A stretch of 64,000 nucleotides of DNA from Streptomyces lacrimifluminis. Lineage in GTDB: Bacteria > Actinomycetota > Actinomycetes > Streptomycetales > Streptomycetaceae. The position numbers were made by a program, and so were the translations under genes. The stretch covers positions 1 through 64,000 of the forward strand of contig NZ_BMMU01000024.1 of assembly GCF_014646095.1 (NCBI RefSeq), in the 5' to 3' direction. This document shows, one piece after another, positions 1 to 7,785 of the stretch (within the stretch, counting starts at the first letter, position 1; the number at the start of each line of letters is the position of its first letter). Below the pieces are notes generated by a model. The model had not been told where the DNA came from. It did not search any database and worked only from the letters and a program-made list of their open reading frames with translations.

Positions 1-1
1 C

Positions 2-1960
2 GAACTCGGTGAGATCCAGACGGTACTGATCCAACACCCCGCCGTCCACGAGGCATTCGTGTCTGTCCATGAGCCGGTGCCCGGCGACCGACGCTTGGTC
101 GCGTACTGGACGGCGACGGCGGATGCCGCCGAGCCCGCCGCGGAGGAGCTGGCCGGACACTGTGCGGTGCGCCTGCCGGACTACATGGTGCCCGCTGCCT
201 TCGTGTCACTGGAGGCGCTGCCGCTCAACGCCAACGGCAAGGTCGACCGCCGCGCCCTGCCCGCGCCCGACCGGGGCGCGCTGCGCACCGGCACGGACCA
301 TGTGCCGCCCCGCACGCCCACGGAGAAGGCCCTGGCCGCCATCTGGTCCGATGTCCTGGGCGTCGACCAGATCGGTGTGCACGACCGCTTCTTCGAGCTC
401 GGTGGCCACTCGCTGTTGATGATCAAGGTTCTGGCGGCGGCCCGCGCGGCCGGGCTGGCGGTCTCGATCTACCGCATGTACCAGCACGACACCCTGATCG
501 ACCTGGCCGCCGCTGTGGACGCGGACGCGCGCGCCCACCTCGCGCCCGAGAGCACCGCCACCCTGGCCGGAAACCCCACCGTACCCACGGCCACCCTCGC
601 CGTCGGCGGGACGGATCGAGAGTCCCAGGACGCGGACGCCGCGGCGGCGTCCGGCGCGGTCGCCACGGACGAAGTCCCCGTCACCGTCGAGGTCCCCGCC
701 GAGCTGCTGGCCCGACTGATGCAGCAGGCCGCAGGAGGTGATCCGGCCGCGCTGGCGACCGGGGCACCGGCGGAGGCCGCAGCGCTGATCGAGGCGGTGC
801 CCCGGGCCCGGAGCGGCTCCACGGCCGGTACGGCCGAACGGACCGCGCGCAGGACGGGGATCGACGCCGTCATGGCCGACCACCACGTGCCCGGCCTTGC
901 CCTTGCCGTCCTGCGTGACGGTGCCGTCGCGGCCGTGGAAGGGCACGGAGTGCTGGCCGCCGGCGGGAACGAGCCGGTGACGCCGCGGACTCTCTTCCAG
1001 GTTGGCTCCATCAGCAAGCACGTGACCGCGCTCGCCGTGCTGCGCCTGGTGGACCAGGGCGTGGTCGAGCTCGACGCGGACATCGAGACGTATCTGACGT
1101 CCTGGCACCTGGCCGACACCCCCGGGGCGCCCGGACCGGTCACCCCGCGCCTGCTGCTCGGGCACCGCGCCGGCCTTGCCCGCCAGCGCAGCGTCGGATT
1201 CCGCCCCGGCGAACCGGTGCCGAGCCTTCTCGATCTGCTGGCGGGCAGACCGCCGGCCACGTCGCCGGTGCGCCGCGAACTGCCGCCGGGCGGAACGTTC
1301 CGCAAGAGCAGCACGCACTACTGGGTCCTCCAGCAGCTGCTGGAGGACGCCACGGGAGAGGAGTTCGAGCCGCTGATCCGGCGTCTGGTGCTGGACCCGC
1401 TCGGCCTCGCCGACACCAGCTTCGACCAGGACCACCCACGCGTCTGTGGGCTTCCCGTGGCCCTCGGCCACGACGCCCACGGCGCTCCGCTCACGGGCGG
1501 CTGGCGCACCCGGGCCCATCTGGCGGCGGCCGGTCTGTGGACGACCGCGGCCGACACCGCCCGGTTCGTGGTCGCGGTGCGGGGCGCCCTGCTCGGCGCA
1601 CCGGGAGCGTTGGTTCCGCAGGCTCTCGCCCGCGAGCTCCTGGCGGGGGAGACCGGCACGTTCTACGGACTCGGCACGATCGTCGACGACAGCGGCGACG
1701 ACCTGGAGTTCGGCCACGGGGGCGAGCCCTCGGGCTACTGGAACATGGCGATCAGCCGCCTCCACGGCGGAACCGGTTTCGTCGCGCTGACCAACGCGGA
1801 CTCCGGCAAGGCGGTGGTCAAGCACCTCACCGCCGAACTGGGCGGCGACGACACCGCCTTCGGCACCGGCCGGCTGGCGGCCGACTGGCGCTCCGCCGAC
1901 GACTCCGCCGTACTCCCCGCGGTCCTCGCCCCTGTCGTGACCGACGAAGAGCGGGCCTGA
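2..1960 (+). CDS. NRPS C-terminal part with PBP/beta-lactamase-like terminal domain (5' end outside window)
   Basis: This is the end of a nonribosomal peptide synthetase. The frame is open to the left edge and gives 652 residues here. It begins in the adenylation domain core (ELGEIQ, then NANGKVDRR at about residues 78-86). A carrier domain follows, with the phosphopantetheine serine in LGGHSLL at residue 137. After an Ala/Thr-rich linker (about 170-270) comes a serine beta-lactamase/penicillin-binding-protein-like domain (about 275-640). It has the SxxK motif SISK at 336-339 and an HGG triad at 572-574. The position that normally reads Tyr-x-Asn reads Lys-Ser-Ser (435-437). Stand-alone PBP-type thioesterases such as SurE release and cyclise peptides. 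A fused domain at the very C-terminus is probably the release domain, which is inference. The next gene starts 32 bp downstream in the same operon. Confidence 0.9.
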   Translation, partial: ELGEIQTVLIQHPAVHEAFVSVHEPVPGDRRLVAYWTATADAAEPAAEELAGHCAVRLPDYMVPAAFVSLEALPLNANGKVDRRALPAPDRGALRTGTDHVPPRTPTEKALAAIWSDVLGVDQIGVHDRFFELGGHSLLMIKVLAAARAAGLAVSIYRMYQHDTLIDLAAAVDADARAHLAPESTATLAGNPTVPTATLAVGGTDRESQDADAAAASGAVATDEVPVTVEVPAELLARLMQQAAGGDPAALATGAPAEAAALIEAVPRARSGSTAGTAERTARRTGIDAVMADHHVPGLALAVLRDGAVAAVEGHGVLAAGGNEPVTPRTLFQVGSISKHVTALAVLRLVDQGVVELDADIETYLTSWHLADTPGAPGPVTPRLLLGHRAGLARQRSVGFRPGEPVPSLLDLLAGRPPATSPVRRELPPGGTFRKSSTHYWVLQQLLEDATGEEFEPLIRRLVLDPLGLADTSFDQDHPRVCGLPVALGHDAHGAPLTGGWRTRAHLAAAGLWTTAADTARFVVAVRGALLGAPGALVPQALARELLAGETGTFYGLGTIVDDSGDDLEFGHGGEPSGYWNMAISRLHGGTGFVALTNADSGKAVVKHLTAELGGDDTAFGTGRLAADWRSADDSAVLPAVLAPVVTDEERA

Positions 1961-1992
1961 CCCGCGTCCCGCGCATCCTTGAGGAGGAGCTC

Positions 1993-2916
1993 GTGGCTTC
2001 CGTACGGCATTTGATCTCCATCGACGACCTCGACGACGCCGACCTGTACGCGCTCGTCACCCGCGGTGCCGAATTCTCGGCCGGCACCGCGGGCCGGCCC
2101 GCCCCACTCGCCGACGACGTCGTCGGCGTCTACTTCCGCAAGACCTCGACCCGCACGCGCACCGCGTTCTCCAGCGGTGCCCTGCGGCTGGGCGCGCGGA
2201 TCATCGCGTACGGACCCGGCGACCTCCAGCTCAACACCGGCGAGACCAGCGAGGACACCGGCCGGGTGATGTCCGGCATGCTCGACGTCATCGTCGCCCG
2301 CACCGCGGGAGACCCCGCCGAGCTGCGGGCCTGGGCCGCCCAGGAGCGCATGGCCGTGATCAACGCGATGAGCGCCGACGAGCACCCCACCCAGGCGCTC
2401 ACCGACCTGACCACCCTGCACCGGCAGTTCGGCCGCGTCGAGGGACTGCGCGTGCTCTACGTCGGTGAAGGCAACAACACCGCGTCGGCGCTCTGCCTCG
2501 CCCTGACCCGGTTCCCAGGCGTCGAGTTCGAGCTGCGAACGCCGCCGGGGTACGGCCTGGCCCCGTACTACCGCGAGCGCGCCGGCGAACAGGCCGCCCG
2601 GTACGGCGCGGTGTTCCGGGAGTGCCACGACATGACGGATCTGCCCGTCGGCCTGGACGTCGTGTACACCACGCGCTGGCAGACCACCGGCACCAGCAAA
2701 CCGGACCCGGACTGGCGGGCGGTGTTCGCGCCGTTCCAGGTGACCGAGGCGTTGTGGGAGGCCGGCCCCAAGGCCGTCTTCATGCACGACCTGCCCGCAC
2801 ACCGTGGCGACGAGGTCACCGCCGAGGTGCTCGACGGGCCCGCCAGCATCGCCTTCCAGCAGGCGGAGAACAAGATGCACAGCGCGATGGCGGTTCTCGA
2901 GTGGTGCAGGACGTGA
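1993..2916 (+). CDS. Ornithine carbamoyltransferase-like enzyme of the NRPS cluster
   Basis: A 307-residue transcarbamylase that should transfer the carbamoyl group of carbamoyl phosphate to an amine. The carbamoyl-phosphate signature STRTRT is at residues 52-57 and HPTQ at 131-134. The usual ornithine-side motif HCLP reads HDLP (near residue 265), and the SMG loop motif is replaced by TTG. The amine acceptor is therefore probably not ornithine. The GTG start at 1993 is chosen because GAGGAGG lies just upstream at 1981-1987 and the protein length then fits the family. It sits between the NRPS and the exporter, overlapping the exporter start by 4 bp. That context points to making a ureido-type building block, by analogy with the VioL/CmnL carbamoyltransferases of tuberactinomycin clusters, rather than arginine biosynthesis. 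The family call is firm; the substrate is unknown. Confidence 0.85.
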   Translation: MASVRHLISIDDLDDADLYALVTRGAEFSAGTAGRPAPLADDVVGVYFRKTSTRTRTAFSSGALRLGARIIAYGPGDLQLNTGETSEDTGRVMSGMLDVIVARTAGDPAELRAWAAQERMAVINAMSADEHPTQALTDLTTLHRQFGRVEGLRVLYVGEGNNTASALCLALTRFPGVEFELRTPPGYGLAPYYRERAGEQAARYGAVFRECHDMTDLPVGLDVVYTTRWQTTGTSKPDPDWRAVFAPFQVTEALWEAGPKAVFMHDLPAHRGDEVTAEVLDGPASIAFQQAENKMHSAMAVLEWCRT

Positions 2917-4196
2917 CCCTCGTCGACGGCGCCGGGAGCGGGCCGGCGGCGGCCCGGATCCCACCCGCGCCGTTGGGCCGCAACCGCGACTTCCTGCTCC
3001 TGTGGTCGGGGGCGAGCATGTCGTTCCTGGCGAACCGGGTCACCACGGTCGCGTATCCGCTGATCGTGCTGTGGCACACCGGCTCTCCGCTGGCCATGTC
3101 CGTGGTGTCCACGGCGGCGCTGCTGCCGTTGCTGCTCGTGCAGTTGCCGGCCGGCGCCCTCGTGGACCGCTGGGACCGGCGGCGGCTGATGCTGGTGTGT
3201 GAGCTGGGCCGGGTCGCCGCCGTGGGCAGCGTGGCGCTCGCCCTCGCGGCGGGCCGGGTGACGGTCGCGCACCTGGCGGCCGTGGCGTTCACAGAAGCCT
3301 CCCTCGCCGTGTTCTACCGGCTCGCCGAGCGGGGAGCCGTACGCAACATCGTGCATCCGGCACATCTGTCCACCGCGCTCTCGCGGAACGAGGCACGCGG
3401 CCGGGCGGCAGGTCTCCTCGGCCAGCCCGGCGGTGTGCTGCTGCAGTCGGCGGGCCGCTGGGTGCCGTTCGGCTTCGGCGTGCTGGGCTACCTCGTCTCC
3501 GCCGTCAGCCTGCTGCTGATCCGCAAGGACTTCCAGCAGGAACGCGACCCAACCGCCGGCCGGGGCCGCATGGCGGGCGAGATCGCCGAGGGGATGCGCT
3601 GGCTGTGGCGACAGCGCTTCCTGCGCGCGGCGTTCGCCTATGTCGCCGGAACCAACGTTCTGTTCCAGATGCTCGCGCTCGCCCTGATCCTGCGGGTCAA
3701 GGAGGCCGGGCTGCCGTCGGCGACCCTCGCGATCGTGCTGGGCATCGGCGGCGTCGGCGGCCTGTGCGGGGCGCTCGTGGGCGGCTGGGTCCAGCGCCGT
3801 GCACGGCAGCGCACGCTGCTGATCGCCGGGGCCGTCGCCTGGGCGGTGCTGATCGGCGCCATGGGATTCACCCGCGAACCCGTGCTGCTCGGCGCGCTGT
3901 ACGCGGGCACCGGATTCGTGGGCGCCGTGTTCAACGTGGCCGCCGCCGTCTACCAGGTGCGCACCACCCCCGACGCGCTCCAGGGGCGGGTCGCCGCCGC
4001 CGCGGGGCTCGTCGGCTCGGGGACCAACGCACTCGGCTCGTTCGCGGGAGGCCTGCTCCTCGCTGCCTGGGGTGCCCTCCCCACCGTCCGCGCGATCGCC
4101 ATCGCCATGGCCGTACTGGCCCTGCTCGCCGCAGTGGCACCGGACCTGAAGGGAGAGCTCCCCGATGACGGGACCGACACCGACGCGGTCGGGTGA
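2913..4196 (+). CDS. MFS exporter
   Basis: A 427-residue integral membrane protein with about twelve hydrophobic segments. The segments begin after a short cytoplasmic N-terminus, at DFLLLWSGASMSFLANR. The loop after the second segments reads LVDRWDRRR, the conserved basic MFS loop. The layout resembles the EntS-like exporter branch of the major facilitator superfamily. The GTG start at 2913 overlaps the preceding stop codon (GTGA), indicating translational coupling. The 3' end overlaps the thioesterase gene by 32 bp. Within this operon the likely job is export of the peptide product. Drug resistance by efflux of the same compound is equally compatible. Confidence 0.85.
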   Translation: MTLVDGAGSGPAAARIPPAPLGRNRDFLLLWSGASMSFLANRVTTVAYPLIVLWHTGSPLAMSVVSTAALLPLLLVQLPAGALVDRWDRRRLMLVCELGRVAAVGSVALALAAGRVTVAHLAAVAFTEASLAVFYRLAERGAVRNIVHPAHLSTALSRNEARGRAAGLLGQPGGVLLQSAGRWVPFGFGVLGYLVSAVSLLLIRKDFQQERDPTAGRGRMAGEIAEGMRWLWRQRFLRAAFAYVAGTNVLFQMLALALILRVKEAGLPSATLAIVLGIGGVGGLCGALVGGWVQRRARQRTLLIAGAVAWAVLIGAMGFTREPVLLGALYAGTGFVGAVFNVAAAVYQVRTTPDALQGRVAAAAGLVGSGTNALGSFAGGLLLAAWGALPTVRAIAIAMAVLALLAAVAPDLKGELPDDGTDTDAVG

Positions 4197-4953
4197 CCGG
4201 CTCGTGCGGGACGACCCATGGCTGCGGAGTTACCGCCCCGCCTCCGGCCGCGCGCCCCGGATCCGCCTCGTGTGCTTCCCGCACGCGGGCGGCAACGCCC
4301 AGCTCTTCCACGGCTGGCCCGCCCGCCTTCCGGACGACGTGGAACTGCTCGCCGTCCGCTGTCCGGGCCGCCAGGAGCGGCTGACCGAGCCCTTCGTCGA
4401 GGACATGGCCACCCTCGCCGACGCGGTCACCGCCGCGCTGCTGCCCCATCTGGACCGGCCCGTCGCCCTGTTCGGGCACAGCATGGGCTCGTCCGTCGCC
4501 TATGAGACCGCCCTCCGGCTGGAACACCGGCACGGGGTCGTCCCCCGGCGCCTGGTGGTCTCCGCCCGCTCCGCGCCGCACCGTTCCCGGCCCACCGGCC
4601 TGCACCTGCGCGGCGACGACGAACTGGTCGCCGGTGTACGCCGACTGGGCTCGCTGGGCTCGGAGGCGTACGACATCCCTGAACTGCGCGAACTGCTGCT
4701 GCCCGTGCTGCGCGCCGACTACCGGCTCATCGAGAGCTACCGTCCCGCGTCACCGCCCGTGCCGACCCGGGCCCCGATCACCGCCTGTCTCGGGCTCGGC
4801 GACCCGGGCTGCGACCCCGACGACGTACAGGCCTGGTCCGAGCTGACGCGCGCCCAGGACTTCGCCCTGCGTACCTACCCGGGCGATCACTTCTACCTCG
4901 CCGCACGCGAGGCCGAACTGGTCGCCGACATCACCAAGGACCTGGAGGCATGA
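4165..4953 (+). CDS. Type II thioesterase (alpha/beta hydrolase)
   Basis: A 262-residue thioesterase II of the kind that removes misprimed or stalled acyl groups from carrier domains of NRPS and PKS enzymes. The N-terminal LVCFPHAGG motif and the nucleophile elbow GHSMGS (near residue 110) are present. An aspartate follows a strand in LGLGDPGCDPDD, and the catalytic histidine lies in GDHFYLA near the C-terminus. The length is normal for the family. The ATG start at 4165 lies inside the end of the exporter gene and the stop is 3 bp before the next gene, so it belongs to the same transcript. Confidence 0.93.
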   Translation: MTGPTPTRSGDRLVRDDPWLRSYRPASGRAPRIRLVCFPHAGGNAQLFHGWPARLPDDVELLAVRCPGRQERLTEPFVEDMATLADAVTAALLPHLDRPVALFGHSMGSSVAYETALRLEHRHGVVPRRLVVSARSAPHRSRPTGLHLRGDDELVAGVRRLGSLGSEAYDIPELRELLLPVLRADYRLIESYRPASPPVPTRAPITACLGLGDPGCDPDDVQAWSELTRAQDFALRTYPGDHFYLAAREAELVADITKDLEA

Positions 4954-4956
4954 ACC

Positions 4957-5895
4957 ATGACGGAGACGGACATCTGGACGCCGCTCGAGATCGAGTCCGA
5001 AGGCGTCGGTGGCGACGACGAACTGATCGGCCGGCTCGACGACATGGGGCCGGGGGAGCTCACCCGGGTGCTGACGGAGGAGAAGGGCCTCGTGTTCAGG
5101 GGGTTCGAGGCCGCTCCCGACCGCCTTGACGAAGTGCTCGGCCGGCTGCTGCCGAACCGGCTCGCCTACGTGCACGGCAACTCGCCCCGCACCAAGGTCG
5201 GCAGCAACGTCTACACCTCCACCGAGTATCCGCAGGAGTTCACCATCTCCATGCACAACGAGATGAGCTACGCCCACTCCTGGCCGGCCCGCCTCGCCTT
5301 CTACTGCCAGATCCAGCCGGGCGGCGGCGGTGCCACCCCCGTCGTCGACGCCGCGCTGTGGCTGGAGTCCCTGGACGCCGAGGTGCGCGAGGCCTTCGCT
5401 GGCGGGGTGCGCTACGTGCAGAACCTGCACGACGGCTACGGCCTCGGCAAGAGCTGGCAGGACACCTTCGAGACGACCAGCCGCGAGGAGGTGGAGGCGT
5501 TCCTCAAGCCGACCGGAGCCGACTGGGAGTGGAAGTCCGACGGAAGCATCCGTGTCTCCTCGGTACGTCCGGCCACCACCAGGCACCCGGTCACCGGCGC
5601 CGAGGTGTGGTTCAACCAGGCCGATCAGTGGCACCCCGCCGGCCTCGGCGACGACACGGCGTCCGCCCTGGCGCAGATCCTGCCCGAGGACGAACTGCCG
5701 CAGAACGTCACCTTCGCCGACGGGAGCCCCATTCCCGCCGGGTACGTCGCCCAGATCCGCGACCGCGGCCTGGAGCACGCCGTCGACGTCGACTGGCGCA
5801 CCGGCGACCTGCTGCTGATCGACAACGTCCTGCTCGCCCACGGGCGCCGCCCGTTCACCGGAGACCGCCGGATCCTCGTCGCGATGTCGGACTGA
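4957..5895 (+). CDS. SyrP/TauD-type Fe(II)/2-oxoglutarate hydroxylase, copy 1
   Basis: A 312-residue non-haem iron dioxygenase of the SyrP/TauD type. The metal-binding pair lies in MHNEMSY (His and Glu, near residue 95) and the distal histidine in LLAHGRRPF. A 2-oxoglutarate-binding arginine is expected in GDRRILVAM at the C-terminus. The VYTSTEYP and VWFNQADQWHP blocks are characteristic of the SyrP subgroup. Characterised members hydroxylate the beta carbon of Asp or Glu, free or carrier-bound, in NRPS pathways. The gene follows the thioesterase by 3 bp and precedes the phosphopantetheinyl transferase by 4 bp. The hydroxylated residue cannot be read from the sequence. Confidence 0.9.
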   Translation: MTETDIWTPLEIESEGVGGDDELIGRLDDMGPGELTRVLTEEKGLVFRGFEAAPDRLDEVLGRLLPNRLAYVHGNSPRTKVGSNVYTSTEYPQEFTISMHNEMSYAHSWPARLAFYCQIQPGGGGATPVVDAALWLESLDAEVREAFAGGVRYVQNLHDGYGLGKSWQDTFETTSREEVEAFLKPTGADWEWKSDGSIRVSSVRPATTRHPVTGAEVWFNQADQWHPAGLGDDTASALAQILPEDELPQNVTFADGSPIPAGYVAQIRDRGLEHAVDVDWRTGDLLLIDNVLLAHGRRPFTGDRRILVAMSD

Positions 5896-5899
5896 GGCG

Positions 5900-6697
5900 A
5901 TGACCGCCGCATACGGACTGCTCAGGGACCGTGCCGCGGTCCACATCTGGCGCGGCCGGGCCGCCGACGAACCCGGGACAGGTGACACCGGCCTGCTGTC
6001 GGACGAGGAGGAGCGGAAGGTCCGGCGCCTGCCCGCCGCGGCGGCGGTGTGTTACGCGACCGCGCACACGGCGTTGCGCCGGGTGCTGTCCGAGTACCTC
6101 GGTGTGCCGCCGCGCGACGTGGTGCTCGGCAGGCACCCTTGTCCGCGCTGCGCCCGTCCGGAGCACGGTCGGCCGCGGATCGACTGGCCGCCCACCGACC
6201 TGGACTTCAGCCTCTCGCGGTGCGGTCCGCACTGGCTGCTCGCCGTGGCGGCCGGGTGTCCGGTGGGTGTGGACATGGAGGACGACCGCCGGCTCGACGT
6301 CGACGGCGCCTCCTCGTTCGTGATGAGCGCCTCCGAACTCGCTCATATCGGTTCCGCTCCCGACGACACCGCGCGCAGACGTGCCTTCTTCCGCTGCTGG
6401 ACGCGGAAGGAGGCGGTGGTCAAGGCGATCGGCGTCGGCATCGCCACGGACCTCCGCGAGGTCGACGTACAACCCGCCGAGGACGGTCCGGTGCTGGTCC
6501 CCCGGGCGGAGGGCCCCGGCCCCTGGCTGGTGCAGGACCTGCCGATGCCCGACAGGGTGTTCGCGGCGCTGGCGCGAGAGGCGGCGGACCCGGCCGGGCC
6601 CGCGGTGTTCCGTCGATACGAGGAACTCGCGGCAGGCACAGCAGGCACAGCAGGCACAGCAGGTCCTGTGCAGACGAGAGAGGTATTGGTCCGATGA
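5900..6697 (+). CDS. Sfp-type 4'-phosphopantetheinyl transferase
   Basis: A 265-residue enzyme that activates carrier domains by adding the coenzyme A phosphopantetheine arm. The magnesium-binding motif VGVDMED is near residue 115 and the second signature FFRCWTRKEAVVKAIG near 165. An FSLSR segment precedes them, as in Sfp-type enzymes. The C-terminal tail carries a short AGT repeat encoded by a 9-bp tandem repeat. The ATG at 5900 is 4 bp after the previous stop, and the 3' end overlaps the next start as ATGA. It presumably primes the carrier domain of the upstream NRPS, although such enzymes are often promiscuous. Confidence 0.93.
   Translation: MTAAYGLLRDRAAVHIWRGRAADEPGTGDTGLLSDEEERKVRRLPAAAAVCYATAHTALRRVLSEYLGVPPRDVVLGRHPCPRCARPEHGRPRIDWPPTDLDFSLSRCGPHWLLAVAAGCPVGVDMEDDRRLDVDGASSFVMSASELAHIGSAPDDTARRRAFFRCWTRKEAVVKAIGVGIATDLREVDVQPAEDGPVLVPRAEGPGPWLVQDLPMPDRVFAALAREAADPAGPAVFRRYEELAAGTAGTAGTAGPVQTREVLVR
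6632..6664 (+). repeat. 9-bp tandem repeat in the PPTase 3' end
   Basis: About three and a half copies of GGCACAGCA lie inside the phosphopantetheinyl transferase gene and encode an AGTAGT-like tail. The length is a multiple of three, so copy-number changes would preserve the frame. Confidence 0.8.
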
Positions 6698-7638
6698 CCG
6701 CCATCGAGTACACCGGACAGTCGGGCACCCCGGTCCACGAATTCATCCGCGCCCACCGCGAGAAACTGCGGACGGTCCTCGGCGAGCGCGGGGCGATCCT
6801 GCTGCGCGGCTTCGAGGTCGGCGGTGTTGACGGGTTCGACGCGGTGGTGCACGCGCTCTCCGGCAGCGCACCGCTGACCTACGCCGAGCGGTCCTCGCCG
6901 CGCTCCACGATCAAGGGGCAGGTCTACACGTCGACGGACTATCCCGCCGACGAGGAGATCTTTCTGCACAACGAGAACTCGTACCAGGCGGTGTGGCCCA
7001 ACACGCTGTACTTCTACTGCATCGAGCCCGCCCACACCCGCGGCGCGACCCCGCTCGCGGACATCCGTGAGGTGTACCGGGCCATCGACCCGGCGGTGCG
7101 CGAGGAGTTCGCCCGGCGCGATGGCTGGCGTGTGGTGCGCAACTTCCACGCGGACTTCGGCGTGCCATGGGAGGAGACTTTCGGTACCCGTGACCGGGAC
7201 ACGGTCGTGGAGTACTGCCGGGACAAGGGCATCACGGCCGAGTGGCGCGTGGACGGCGGGCTGCGCACCACGGCGGTACGGCCGGCTGTGCGCACACACC
7301 CGGTCTCCGGCGAGGAGGTGTGGTTCAACCACGCCACCTTCTGGCACATCACCTCCCTGGCACCGGAGGTCGGTGAAGGGCTCAGGGAGATCTTCCCCGA
7401 CGAGGACCTGCCGACCAACACCTACTTCGGTGACGGCGGCCCCATTCCTGACGAGACGGTCGCTCACCTGCGGGACGCCTATCGCTCGGCGGCGACCCGC
7501 TTCGACTGGCAGCGCGACGACGTGCTGATCGTCGACAACATGCTCGCCGCACACGGCCGGGAACCGTTCACCGGCCCCCGGAGGATCGCGGTGGCGATGG
7601 CCGAACTGTCCGGCCGGCCGACACCCGCAACGAACTGA
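6694..7638 (+). CDS. SyrP/TauD-type Fe(II)/2-oxoglutarate hydroxylase, copy 2
   Basis: A 314-residue second member of the SyrP-like dioxygenases, clearly homologous to but divergent from the copy at 4957. The iron ligands are in LHNENSY and the distal histidine in MLAAHGREPF. VYTSTDYP and VWFNHATFWH replace the corresponding blocks of copy 1. The ATG at 6694 overlaps the stop of the phosphopantetheinyl transferase gene, so translation is coupled. Two divergent copies suggest that two different residues, or two positions of the peptide, are hydroxylated, which is inference. It is the last gene of the operon, 8 bp before a strong hairpin. Confidence 0.9.
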   Translation: MTAIEYTGQSGTPVHEFIRAHREKLRTVLGERGAILLRGFEVGGVDGFDAVVHALSGSAPLTYAERSSPRSTIKGQVYTSTDYPADEEIFLHNENSYQAVWPNTLYFYCIEPAHTRGATPLADIREVYRAIDPAVREEFARRDGWRVVRNFHADFGVPWEETFGTRDRDTVVEYCRDKGITAEWRVDGGLRTTAVRPAVRTHPVSGEEVWFNHATFWHITSLAPEVGEGLREIFPDEDLPTNTYFGDGGPIPDETVAHLRDAYRSAATRFDWQRDDVLIVDNMLAAHGREPFTGPRRIAVAMAELSGRPTPATN

Positions 7639-7645
7639 CGCACAC

Positions 7646-7685
7646 CGACGGCCGGGACGCTCTCCAAGAGGCGTCCCGGCCGTCG
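7646..7685. terminator. Hairpin terminator between convergent genes
   Basis: A perfect 15-bp stem (CGACGGCCGGGACGC and its complement) with a 10-nt loop lies 8 bp after the hydroxylase stop and 100 bp before the convergent ABC permease stop. There is no T-run, as is common in Streptomyces. It could serve both strands. Confidence 0.85.
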
Positions 7686-7785
7686 GCGCTCCACGGCGCG
7701 GGCCACGGGGGTCGGATGCCGCGCGTCGCGGAGGTCGGCGCCGGCCGGGGCGGGGGAACGTACCGTCCGGCGCCGGGTCGGAAGG

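Noticed and set aside
206..1825. Long minus-strand open frame opposite the NRPS
   Set aside because: An antisense shadow of high-GC coding sequence. No ribosome site, and its protein is Arg/Gly/Gln-rich without a domain.
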